DNA of 36,600 nucleotides from Tardiphaga sp. (GTDB taxonomy: Bacteria; Pseudomonadota; Alphaproteobacteria; Rhizobiales; Xanthobacteraceae): the NCBI RefSeq assembly GCF_028290495.1, contig NZ_JAQGJT010000070.1:1-36600 (forward strand), written 5' to 3'. This document shows positions 17,256 to 25,174 of this stretch, piece by piece (the stretch's first letter is position 1; every line of letters begins with the position of its first letter). Below the pieces are notes generated by a model that made no database searches, was not told where the DNA came from, and saw only the letters and a program-made list of their open reading frames with translations. The position numbers and the translations under genes are program-made.

Positions 17256-18188
17256 ATGAACTTTGCCTGGGCTTCGCTCGAACAAATCTGGCGCTCGCCG
17301 AGCTTTCCGATGGGGCTGTCGCTGGCTGCTGCCGGTTTCTTCGGCCTGATCGTGCTGATCACGTTGCTGCGCGCGGAAAAATCCGTCGCCAACGGCGCGC
17401 TGACGGTCATCACCTTGCTGGCCATCGCCGTTGCGGCTGCGGCGACGGTCCTCAGCTACACGCCTGGCGGGCAGGGGACGCAGGTCGCCGGCGGCAGCGC
17501 GTCTGCGCCGGTCGTCGCATCGCTGCCGGCGTTGTCCTGTCTCGACGAACTCGCCGGTGAGACCGTGCTGACGGCTTGCGAAAAGGTATTGTTCGGTTCG
17601 GCGGAGAATGCTGCCGCGGCGGTTTCCTATGCGGCGGCCCGCCTCAACCGGTTGGTGTCCTATGGCGACGTCGCTGCGGCCAACAATGTGATGAGCCCCG
17701 AACTGGCGTCGCTGCGCCGCTCGATCGAGCGCGATCGCTTTGGGCTGGTCGGCTACGTCTTGCTGACCCGTGACAGCTGCCAGATTGGAGCGTGCCCGGC
17801 CTATGCCTCGCTCACCAACCACGACGCGATCTCCGCCCATATGGAGCAGCGAACCTATGACAACCTGATCACGCGTTACGCGCCCGGCTGGAACATGCCG
17901 CAGCCTTCAGCGATGGCGGCTTCCGGCCCCCTCGGCCTGCCGCCGTCGGTGCCGACCGGCAAGCCGACCACTGCGGATTTCCCGACCGCAGCCTCGATCC
18001 CGCCGGTCAACATCATGACGCCCGAGCCGCCGCTCAATGCGACTCGTTCACAGCCCTCGGCCGCCAACGCCCAGGCTGCCGCGCCGAAGAAGCCTGCCGC
18101 GCCGAAGGCGCCGCGTCCCGTGCAAAGCGCACCGGTGCAGACCGCCCCCGTGCAGCTTGCGCCGCCGCCGGCCGCGGCCGATAACTGA
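17256..18188 (+). CDS. Unidentified membrane-anchored protein with Cys pairs and Pro/Ala-rich tail
   Basis: I do not recognise this 310-residue protein. Two membrane helices lie near the N terminus (about 18-38, and 47-66 with VITLLAIAVAAAATVL). They are followed by an extracytoplasmic-looking domain (about 90-215) with four cysteines: SCLDELAGETVLTACEKVLFG and RDSCQIGACPAYASL. This domain contains helical repeats rich in Ala (ENAAAAVSYAAARLNRLV) and ends in MEQRTYDNLITRYAPGW. The last 90 residues are Pro/Ala-rich and low in complexity. The cysteine spacing would allow two disulfides if the domain is periplasmic. ATG 17256 follows GAGCGGGGAC. The DUF1489 gene follows 37 bases after the stop on the same strand. 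The gene is clearly coding; the role is unknown. Confidence 0.8.
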   Translation: MNFAWASLEQIWRSPSFPMGLSLAAAGFFGLIVLITLLRAEKSVANGALTVITLLAIAVAAAATVLSYTPGGQGTQVAGGSASAPVVASLPALSCLDELAGETVLTACEKVLFGSAENAAAAVSYAAARLNRLVSYGDVAAANNVMSPELASLRRSIERDRFGLVGYVLLTRDSCQIGACPAYASLTNHDAISAHMEQRTYDNLITRYAPGWNMPQPSAMAASGPLGLPPSVPTGKPTTADFPTAASIPPVNIMTPEPPLNATRSQPSAANAQAAAPKKPAAPKAPRPVQSAPVQTAPVQLAPPPAAADN

Positions 18189-18225
18189 GGCTTGTCATCC
18201 CGCCGCCAATGACCATTTCGGACAC

Positions 18226-18663
18226 ATGTCGCTGAATCTCATCAAGCTCGCCGTCGGTTGTGAATCGATCAAGGAGTTCAAAGGCTGGGTCGCCGAACGC
18301 CTCGCCGTGGCGAAGCAGAGCGGCGCGCCGTTGCACCATACCCACGTCACCCGGATGGTGCCCAAGCGCGACGCCGAACTGCTCGACGGCGGTTCGATCT
18401 ACTGGGTCATCAAGGGCGAGATCGCGGTGCGCCAGAAGCTCGTCGCGATCGAGCCGTTTCGCGACAGCTCCGGCATCAACCGCTGCCGGCTGCGGATGCA
18501 GCCGAAGGTGTTTTCGGTGTCGCCGCGCCCGCTGCGCCCGTTTCAGGGCTGGCGCTATCTCGCGATGTCTGATGCGCCGCCGGACCTCGGCCGCGCCGCC
18601 GCCTCCATTGAGGCGATGCCCGAGCCGATGCGGCGTGAGCTGCGGGAATTGGGTTTGCTGTAG
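18226..18663 (+). CDS. DUF1489 family protein
   Basis: This 145-residue protein fits the alphaproteobacterial DUF1489 family: MSLNLIKLAVGCESIKEFKGW, HHTHVTRMVPKRDAELLDGGSIYWVIKGEIAVRQ, IEPFRD-x-x-GI-x-RC, and FQGWRYL near the C terminus. The function of the family is not established. ATG 18226 begins the conserved region. The open frame extends back to 18037 inside the preceding gene, where it is only an Arg/Pro-rich shadow. The gene ends at a convergent junction that holds two inverted palindromic repeats (18686-18810). Confidence 0.88.
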   Translation: MSLNLIKLAVGCESIKEFKGWVAERLAVAKQSGAPLHHTHVTRMVPKRDAELLDGGSIYWVIKGEIAVRQKLVAIEPFRDSSGINRCRLRMQPKVFSVSPRPLRPFQGWRYLAMSDAPPDLGRAAASIEAMPEPMRRELRELGLL

Positions 18664-18685
18664 GGGGGTCGACGCATCCCTCTCT

Positions 18686-18810
18686 GGTTCCCCGGATGCG
18701 ACGCAACACGAAGTGTTGTTTCGCAGAGCCGGGGTCGTTGCGGGCAATGCAGTTTGAAATGGTCCCGGCTCTGCGCAGCAGCGCTACGCACTGCAGCGCC
18801 TCCGGGACAT
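18686..18810. repeat. Two inverted copies of a palindromic intergenic element
   Basis: Copy one (about 18686-18735) contains CCCCGGATGCG, the small hairpin CAACACGAAGTGTTG and CGCAGAGCCGGGG. Copy two (about 18761-18810) contains GGTCCCGGCTCTGCGC and CGCCTCCGGGACA. It matches the reverse complement of copy one in its outer parts (CCCGGCTCTGCG; GC-TCCGGG). Each copy can fold on itself, and the two can pair with each other. They fill the gap between two convergent genes and so may serve as a two-way terminator. I believe similar elements are numerous in Bradyrhizobium genomes. Confidence 0.6.
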
Positions 18811-18820
18811 GCGACGGCGC

Positions 18821-21202
18821 TTACGCCGCTTTCTTCTTGCCGTCCTGGATCGCGCGCCAGATGCGCTCGGAGGTCATCGGCATGTCCATCTGGGTCACGC
18901 CGTAATCGCTGAGCGCGTCGATCACCGCATTGACGACGGTGGCGAGGCTGCCGGCGCAGCCGGCTTCGCCGCAGCCCTTGGTGCCGAGCGGATTGGACTT
19001 TGCCGGCGAGGGATGGTCGCCGGTCTTCATGGTCGGAATGTCGCCGGCGCGCGGAAGCGCATAGTCCATGAACGAGCCGGTGATCGGCTGGCCGGACTCG
19101 TCGTAGCTGACTTCTTCCATCAACGCCTGGCCGATGCCTTGAGCTACGCCGCCATGCAACTGGCCAGCGACGATCATCGGATTGACGATGGTGCCGAAGT
19201 CGCTGATCCCGGTATAGCCGACGATCTTGATGACGCCGGTGTCCGGCTCGATCTCGACTTCGGCGACGTGGCAGCCGTTCGGGAAGGTCGAGGGCACGTC
19301 AGAGCCGGTGTGGTCGACGTCGAGCGACGACGGCACGCCGTCGGGCTGCTTTCCATCGCGCAGCCGCTTCGACAACTCCATGATGTCGATGCTGCGGTCG
19401 GTGCCGGCGATGGTGAAGCGGCCGGCCTTGAATTCGATGTCGGCCTCCGAAGCTTCCATCAGATGCGCCGCCGCCGCCTTACCCTTGGCGACAATGAGAT
19501 CGGAGGCCTCGACGATGGCTTGGCCGGAGGCGGTGATCGAGCGCGAGCCGCCGGTGCCGTTGCCCATGCGGACGAGATCGCTGTCGCCCTGTTCGAGCCG
19601 GATCGCCTCGAACGGTACGCCGAGCTGCGCTGATAGCACCTGCGCGAACGGCGTGGCATGACCTTGGCCGTAATCCAGCGTGCCGGTAGTGAGCGTCACC
19701 GTGCCGTCGGCGTTGAACACGACCTTGCCAAGCTCGCCGGACGGCGGCGCCGTCACTTCGAGATAACAGCCGACCGCGATGCCGCGCAGCTTTCCGGCCT
19801 TGCGGCTGTCCTTCTTGCGCTTGGCGAAGCCCGCGTGATCGGACATTTCCAGCGCCTTGGCGAACACGCCGCCGAAATCGCCGCTGTCATAGGTGACGCC
19901 GGAGGCCGCCGCATAGGGCATCTGCGACGACTTGACGAAATTGCGCTTGCGCAAAGCGAGGCGGTCGATACCCATCTCTTCGGCCGCGCGGTCGATCAGG
20001 CGCTCCATATAGTAGTTCGCTTCCGGCCGTCCGGCACCGCGATAGGCGCCCATCAAGGTCATGTTGGTCAGCACGCACTTGATGTCGACCGACAGCAGCG
20101 GTGTCTTGTAGACGCTGGCAAGGTTCTTCGCGGTATTGAGCGATAGCGGACCCGGAGCGACGCCGCTGATATAGGCGCCAAGATTGCCGTAGCCCTTCAG
20201 CCGCACGGCGAGAAACTTGCCGTCGCGATCGAGCGCCAGCTCGGCGTGGATGTCTTGTGAGCGGCCCTGGCTGTCGGACAGGAAGCTCGAGGAGCGCTCC
20301 TCGAGCCATTTCACGGGCTTGCCCAGTTCCTTCGCGGCATGCAACAGGCAGATATATTCGGGGTAGCTGATGTTCTTCATGCCGAACGAGCCGCCGACAT
20401 TGCCGGTCAGGATCCGCACCTTGTCGGGCGCGACGTTGAGCAGCTTGGCCAGCGCGTTGCGGTTGCCGGCGACGCCCTGGGTTGCGACCTGGATGATGTG
20501 ACGTTCACCGGACTTGTCGTAGGATGCCAGCGCGCCGCGCGGCTCCATCGACACCACGGCGACGCGGGTATTGGTGATGTCGAGTTTCGTTACATGCGCT
20601 GCGGCGGCAAAGGCGGCTTCGACCTTGCCGGCGTCGCCGTAATGATAATCCAGCGCGACATTGTTTGGGATGTGATCCCACAGGACAGGCGCGCCGGGCC
20701 GGGTGGCTGCTTCGCAGTCGGTCACGGCGGGCAGCGGCTCGATGTCGACTTCGACGGCCTCGGCGGCGTCACGCGCCTGCGCCACGGTATCGGCGACCAC
20801 GAAAGCGACGGGATCGCCGACGAAGCGGACCTTGTCGCTCATCAGCGCGTTGCGGTTGGTCTGCAGCAGGGCGGAGCCGTCGCGGTTCTTCAGCGGCAGG
20901 CCGCAGGTGAACGGGCCGTAATTGGCCGCTTCCAGATCCTTGCCGGTCCAGACGCCGTGCACGCCGGGCATCGCTTTGGCGGCGGTGGTGTCGATGCCGC
21001 GGATGTTGCCGTGAGCATGCGGGCTGCGCACGATCCACGCATGGAGCTGGCCGGGCAGGTTGATATCGTCGGTATATTGGCCCTTGCCGCGGACCAAAGA
21101 GTCGTCTTCCTTGCGGCGCACCGGCTGGCCGACCCCGTATTTCTGCATGGCCATGGCGTTGTCGATGGGTGCGCCGGTATGATCTTGCATTGCCAAATCC
21201 AT
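18821..21202 (-). CDS. Molybdenum hydroxylase large subunit (xanthine dehydrogenase/CoxL form II type)
   Basis: This 793-residue protein binds the molybdopterin cofactor in the xanthine oxidase family. It begins with the usual VGQPVRRKEDDSLVRGKGQYTDDI segment, has GGSFGMKN, and carries AYRGAGRPE at about 386-394. In true aerobic CO dehydrogenases (form I) this loop is AYRCSFR with the Cu-binding Cys, so this is a form II protein and probably not a CO dehydrogenase. The C-terminal GTKGCGEAG supplies the catalytic Glu (about 745). The enzyme would hydroxylate an aldehyde or heterocycle using FAD and 2Fe-2S subunits, but neither subunit gene is adjacent. The start is uncertain: ATG 21202 (MDLAMQDHTG) or ATG 21190; the frame is open to 21283. 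Substrate unknown. Confidence 0.87.
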   Translation of the reverse strand: MDLAMQDHTGAPIDNAMAMQKYGVGQPVRRKEDDSLVRGKGQYTDDINLPGQLHAWIVRSPHAHGNIRGIDTTAAKAMPGVHGVWTGKDLEAANYGPFTCGLPLKNRDGSALLQTNRNALMSDKVRFVGDPVAFVVADTVAQARDAAEAVEVDIEPLPAVTDCEAATRPGAPVLWDHIPNNVALDYHYGDAGKVEAAFAAAAHVTKLDITNTRVAVVSMEPRGALASYDKSGERHIIQVATQGVAGNRNALAKLLNVAPDKVRILTGNVGGSFGMKNISYPEYICLLHAAKELGKPVKWLEERSSSFLSDSQGRSQDIHAELALDRDGKFLAVRLKGYGNLGAYISGVAPGPLSLNTAKNLASVYKTPLLSVDIKCVLTNMTLMGAYRGAGRPEANYYMERLIDRAAEEMGIDRLALRKRNFVKSSQMPYAAASGVTYDSGDFGGVFAKALEMSDHAGFAKRKKDSRKAGKLRGIAVGCYLEVTAPPSGELGKVVFNADGTVTLTTGTLDYGQGHATPFAQVLSAQLGVPFEAIRLEQGDSDLVRMGNGTGGSRSITASGQAIVEASDLIVAKGKAAAAHLMEASEADIEFKAGRFTIAGTDRSIDIMELSKRLRDGKQPDGVPSSLDVDHTGSDVPSTFPNGCHVAEVEIEPDTGVIKIVGYTGISDFGTIVNPMIVAGQLHGGVAQGIGQALMEEVSYDESGQPITGSFMDYALPRAGDIPTMKTGDHPSPAKSNPLGTKGCGEAGCAGSLATVVNAVIDALSDYGVTQMDMPMTSERIWRAIQDGKKKAA

Positions 21203-21397
21203 CAAATTTCGTTTTTCGCGTGGTTTCGCCCGGTTTGGCGGCCCAACGGAGCTTTTCAGATAGAGCAGGGACCCCCCCGCCACAATGTATGATTGGGCAT
21301 GGGGCTGTGCGGCGGTTGCGCTGCTTTCGCGCCCTGCTAAACTTTCCGTGAATGGATATTTCCATGTCGACCGGCGCGGTCGCGGAAAGCAGATTGA

Positions 21398-22471
21398 ATG
21401 ACGGATGACACGCGGCTTCGTGACGGCTTTGCGCCGCGCGGGCCTGCGCAGGGATTGGCTGTGCAGCGATCGGGCGGAATGGCCGCCGACGGCCGGGACG
21501 CCAGCTCCAGCGTCTATGCCGCGCTTGATCTCGGCACCAATAACTGCCGGCTGCTGATTGCTCAGCCCGCCGGCGACAGCTTTCGCGTGATCGATTCGTT
21601 TTCCCGGATCATCCGCTTGGGAGAGGGCGTGTCTACCTCCGGTGTGATCAGCGAGGCGGCGATCGCACGTGCCGTCGCCGCACTAAGCATCTGCCGGGAC
21701 AAGATCCAGTTGCGCGGCGCGCAGCGGCTGCGGCTGATCGCGACCGAAGCCTGCCGTGCCGCGTCGAATGCGGACGACTTTCTGGCGCAGGTGGCACGCG
21801 ACGCCGGCATCACGCTGGAGATCATCGACCGTGAGACCGAGGCCGCGTTGGCGGTGATTGGTTGTTCGCCGTTGCTCGATCCTAAAGGCCGCGGTGCGAT
21901 CCTGTTCGATATCGGCGGCGGCTCCAGCGAGTTGGTTCGGATCGCGCGAGATCCCGCCGATCCAGATGCCAAGCCCGAAATCAGGGCGTGGATGTCGATC
22001 CCGCTCGGCGTGGTGACGCTGGCGGAGAAATTCGGCGGCGAGCACGTCACCAAGGAATCCTATGCGCTGATGGTGAAAGACGTCGCCCAGCACGTCGCGC
22101 CGTTTGCGATCGAGCATGGCGGCGACCTCGACGGCATGCACCTGCTGGGCACTTCGGGCACGGTCACGACGCTGGCCGGCGTGCACCTACATCTGCCGCG
22201 CTATGACCGCCGCCGCATCGACGGCGTCTGGCTCGGCCATGACGACCTCGACGCCACCATCGCCAAGCTGCTGTCGATGAGCTTCGAGGAGCGCGCCGCC
22301 AACCAGTGCATCGGCCCGGAACGCGCCGATCTGGTGCTGGCCGGCTGCGCCATTCTGGACGCGATCCGCCACGTGTTCCCGCTGCCGCGGCTGCGGGTCG
22401 CGGATCGCGGCCTGCGCGAGGGTATGCTGGTCGAAATGATGCGCGAGGACGGCCTGATCGGGGGCGGCTGA
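21398..22471 (+). CDS. Ppx/GppA-family phosphatase (exopolyphosphatase-like)
   Basis: This 357-residue protein of the actin-like ATPase fold shows the two phosphate-binding loops of Ppx/GppA, YAALDLGTNNCRLLIA (about 40-55) and ILFDIGGGSSELV (about 168-180). It also has IATEACRAASN, the catalytic Glu region DRETEAALAVIG, and the adenosine motif LLGTSGTVTTLAG. It lacks the C-terminal HD-like domain of full-length (~500-residue) exopolyphosphatases, a form common in alphaproteobacteria. It should hydrolyse polyphosphate ends or guanosine pentaphosphate; which one cannot be told. The first ~38 residues are not conserved-looking, so an internal start is possible. rlmE follows 65 bases downstream on the same strand. 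It is divergent from the molybdenum hydroxylase. Confidence 0.9.
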   Translation: MTDDTRLRDGFAPRGPAQGLAVQRSGGMAADGRDASSSVYAALDLGTNNCRLLIAQPAGDSFRVIDSFSRIIRLGEGVSTSGVISEAAIARAVAALSICRDKIQLRGAQRLRLIATEACRAASNADDFLAQVARDAGITLEIIDRETEAALAVIGCSPLLDPKGRGAILFDIGGGSSELVRIARDPADPDAKPEIRAWMSIPLGVVTLAEKFGGEHVTKESYALMVKDVAQHVAPFAIEHGGDLDGMHLLGTSGTVTTLAGVHLHLPRYDRRRIDGVWLGHDDLDATIAKLLSMSFEERAANQCIGPERADLVLAGCAILDAIRHVFPLPRLRVADRGLREGMLVEMMREDGLIGGG

Positions 22472-22536
22472 TCGGATGCGGCTTTTCTGGCCCGGTGTGC
22501 TAGAGAACGCGCGAACCCGAAAGCAAGCACCACAAT

Positions 22537-23247
22537 ATGGCCAAAGACACCACCGGACGGCTGCACGTCACCGTCAAAAGCGCCGGCAGGCTGAAACATT
22601 CGTCCAAGCTCTGGCTCGAACGCCAGCTCAACGACCCCTATGTGCAGCAGGCCAAACGCGACGGCCTGCGTTCGCGCGCGGCCTACAAGCTGATCGAAAT
22701 CGACGATAAATACCGCTTTCTCAAGCCGGGGATTTCGGTGATCGATCTCGGCGCGGCGCCGGGCGGCTGGAGCCAGATCGCCGCCAAGCGCACCGGTTCC
22801 GCACAGGGCAAGGCCAAGGTGATCGCCATCGATCTCCTGGAGATGCCGGAGATCGATGGCGTGACCTTCGCGCAGCTCGATTTTCTGCAAGACGATGCGC
22901 CGGCCAAATTGCGCGAGATGATGGGCGGCAAGGCCGACGTCGTTTTGTCCGACATGGCCGCCAACACCACCGGCCACCGCAAGACCGACCAGCTGCGCAT
23001 TGTCGGTCTGGTCGAGGACGCCGCGGCATTTGCCGCCGACGTGCTGAAGCCCGGCGGTACTTTTGTGGCCAAAGTGTTCCAGAGCGGCGCCGACGCCACC
23101 TTGATGACGCAGCTGAAGCGCGACTTCACGACCGTGAAGCACGTCAAGCCGGCCTCAAGCCGCAAGGATTCCTCCGAGCGCTACGTGCTGGCGATGGGAT
23201 TCCGCGGCGTGGCCGGCGAAAAGCGCGTCGGGCAGGGCGAGGAATAG
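22537..23247 (+). CDS. rlmE: 23S rRNA (uridine-2'-O)-methyltransferase RlmE (FtsJ/RrmJ)
   Basis: RlmE methylates the ribose of U2552 in the A loop of 23S rRNA using S-adenosylmethionine, a late step in 50S assembly. The 236-residue protein has the K-D-K-E catalytic set: Lys51 (SRAAYKLIEI), Asp139 (VLSDMAANTTGH), Lys179 (FVAKVFQ) and Glu214 (DSSERYVLA). The SAM loop is VIDLGAAPGGWSQIA (about 68-82). The N-terminal basic extension (GRLHVTVKSAGRLKHSSKLW) is usual in alphaproteobacteria. The gene directly follows the Ppx/GppA gene, and it is convergent with the crotonase gene. Confidence 0.95.
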   Translation: MAKDTTGRLHVTVKSAGRLKHSSKLWLERQLNDPYVQQAKRDGLRSRAAYKLIEIDDKYRFLKPGISVIDLGAAPGGWSQIAAKRTGSAQGKAKVIAIDLLEMPEIDGVTFAQLDFLQDDAPAKLREMMGGKADVVLSDMAANTTGHRKTDQLRIVGLVEDAAAFAADVLKPGGTFVAKVFQSGADATLMTQLKRDFTTVKHVKPASSRKDSSERYVLAMGFRGVAGEKRVGQGEE

Positions 23248-23297
23248 CGCAGCACGCCGCGCCTTCCTGGCGAGATATCGATCAGGCGCGGCGCCGG

Positions 23298-24083
23298 TTA
23301 TTTCGGCGCTTCGTTCCAGTTCGGCGTGCGCTTTTCGACGAACGCTCTGAGCCCTTCCTGGGCGGCGTCGGTCACCGCGACGTTGCAGAAATCCTCGACG
23401 GCATTGGCAATGCTGCGCCGGTAGTCCAGATCGATCTGGCGCATGAACGACGCCCGTCCCATCCGCATCACGGTTTCGGACTTGGCGGCGAACACGGCGG
23501 CCATCGACATGGCCGCGGCATCGAGCTCGGCATCCGGCAAGACGCGCGTCACGATCCCCAGCGCGTGCGCTTCCGCAGCATCGAAGGTGCGGCCCGTGAA
23601 GAGCAGCTCGAAGGCACGGTGCCGACCGATGATGCGTGGCAGATGGGCGAAGTGGATCGCCGGCAGCACCCCGACATCGATTTCCGGGTAGCCGAAGGTG
23701 GCGCTCACGCCGGCAAGAACGACGTCGCAAGACACGGCCATGGTCATGCCTCCGCCCCGCGCGGCGCCGCCGACGGCGGCGATCGAGGGCTTACCCAGAT
23801 TGTACTGGGCGTCATACAGATTGATGTAGAGCTCTTGCAGGAATTCGCGGATTTCCTCGCCGGGCTTGCCCAGCAAGATATCGAGATCGAGTCCCGCCGA
23901 AAAACGCCGTGCGATCGCGCTCGACAGCACGACGGCCCGCGCCGTCTTGTCCGCCGCAGCCCGCTGGAAGGCTGCGACGACGGCGCGGATCATGTCCAGG
24001 CTCAACGCATTGACGGGAGGGCGCGTGAGCGTAATCCGTGCGATGCGATCGATGACGTCGTATTGGACGATGGGGTCGGACAT
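23298..24083 (-). CDS. Crotonase-fold protein (enoyl-CoA hydratase/isomerase family)
   Basis: This is a 261-residue member of the crotonase superfamily, which acts on CoA thioesters. The oxyanion-hole segments RRFSAGLDLDIL (Ala63) and GGAARGGGMTM (Gly111) are present. Aligned by eye with rat crotonase, the catalytic Glu164 is kept (Glu134, FGYPEIDVGVLP), but the Glu144 position is Thr114. The usual GAGGT loop after it is AIHFAH. The protein is therefore unlikely to be a classical hydratase and may be an isomerase, hydrolase or C-C-bond enzyme. It is the last of three closely spaced minus-strand genes (38 bases after the Bug protein gene), which suggests that it acts on the CoA ester made by the CoA-transferase. 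Confidence 0.88.
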   Translation of the reverse strand: MSDPIVQYDVIDRIARITLTRPPVNALSLDMIRAVVAAFQRAAADKTARAVVLSSAIARRFSAGLDLDILLGKPGEEIREFLQELYINLYDAQYNLGKPSIAAVGGAARGGGMTMAVSCDVVLAGVSATFGYPEIDVGVLPAIHFAHLPRIIGRHRAFELLFTGRTFDAAEAHALGIVTRVLPDAELDAAAMSMAAVFAAKSETVMRMGRASFMRQIDLDYRRSIANAVEDFCNVAVTDAAQEGLRAFVEKRTPNWNEAPK

Positions 24084-24121
24084 GATTTCTCCTGGGTGTC
24101 TCGGCGGGGCGGCTTTGCCTA

Positions 24122-25099
24122 TCAGAGTGGCTTCAGCCCGATCTCATTTGCGACGCGAGTCCAGCGTTCGCTCTCGCGCGCGACGTAGTCCTTCAATTCC
24201 GCCCGGGGAACGACAAGGCGCTCCGCGCCACGCAGTTGCAGCGCATCGGCGAAGCTCTGCTGCGCCATCGTGTCGTAAAGTGCCGATTGCAGGCGGGCGA
24301 CCGTTGCTTCTGGCGTTGCCGCCGGGACCTGCACCGAGAACCAGAAGGTGAGGTCGAAACCGGCGAAGCCTGCTTCCTTCATGGTCGGTACGTTGGGTTG
24401 TTGTGACACGCGCTCGGCGGAAGTCACGGCCAGCGCACGGACGGTGCCGGCGTTGATCTGTTCGGTGCTGGTCGTGATGCTGTCAAACAGCATGTCGACG
24501 CGGCCGCCTATGACGTCGGTCAGGGCGGGAGCGCTGCCGCGGTAAGGCACCGGCACCGCCTCGATCCCCGTCAGTTTCTGGAACATGGCGCCGAGAATAT
24601 GCGGCGAAGAGCCTGCACCGAAGGTTGCGTAGGTGAGGCCGCCCGGCTTGCTCTTGGCGAAGGTGATCAGGTCCGCCACTGACGACACGTCGGTTACCTT
24701 CGGATTGACGACCAGCACGTTTGGTAGCGATGCCGTCGTAGCGATGGTGTTGAAGTCGCGCATCGGATTGAAGGAGGGGGCGGGGTATAGAATCGGGTTT
24801 ACCGCCAGCATCGCCACCGTGCTGTGCAGCATGGTGTATCCGTCAGCGTCGCCCTGGGCGACCGCGACGGCGCCGAGATTGCCGGCCGCGCCCGCGCGGT
24901 TCTCGACCACCACCGACTGTCCGAGGTTACCGGCCAGTGGATCGACCAGCAGACGAATGATGAAGTCGGTCGGGCCCCCCGCGGCAAAAGGCACCACCAT
25001 CTTCAAGGGCCGGACGGGAAACGTCTGGGCGCGCGCCAGCTTGGGTGTGGCGAGAAGTCCAAGTCCGGCTGCCATGACGGCACGACGACTGATGTTCAT
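24122..25099 (-). CDS. Bug/TctC-family periplasmic substrate-binding protein
   Basis: This 325-residue exported protein is of the tripartite tricarboxylate transporter receptor (Bug) family. Its signal peptide begins MNISRRAVMAAGLGLL and ends near ARAQ; the S-R-R-x-V pattern would allow Tat export. Family features are FPVRPLKMVVPFAAGGPTD, VVENRAGAAGNLGA, and the ligand-contact region with YATFGAGSSPH. Such proteins bind carboxylates and deliver them to a TctA/TctB membrane pair, which is not found in this window; many Bug proteins are likewise orphan. It lies between the CoA-transferase gene (75-base gap) and the crotonase gene (38-base gap) on the same strand. The ligand is probably the same acid that the operon processes; its identity is unknown. 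Confidence 0.92.
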   Translation of the reverse strand: MNISRRAVMAAGLGLLATPKLARAQTFPVRPLKMVVPFAAGGPTDFIIRLLVDPLAGNLGQSVVVENRAGAAGNLGAVAVAQGDADGYTMLHSTVAMLAVNPILYPAPSFNPMRDFNTIATTASLPNVLVVNPKVTDVSSVADLITFAKSKPGGLTYATFGAGSSPHILGAMFQKLTGIEAVPVPYRGSAPALTDVIGGRVDMLFDSITTSTEQINAGTVRALAVTSAERVSQQPNVPTMKEAGFAGFDLTFWFSVQVPAATPEATVARLQSALYDTMAQQSFADALQLRGAERLVVPRAELKDYVARESERWTRVANEIGLKPL

Positions 25100-25174
25100 G
25101 ATTTCCTCGGCTTGTTTTTGTGAAATGGAGCCGGGACCGATGGTCCCGATGACTGCGATCGGTTGGGCTTGCGG

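Noticed and set aside
18821..21202. Aerobic carbon monoxide dehydrogenase (coxL)
   Set aside because: The active-site loop is AYRGAGR without the Cu-binding cysteine of form I, and the coxM/coxS genes are absent.
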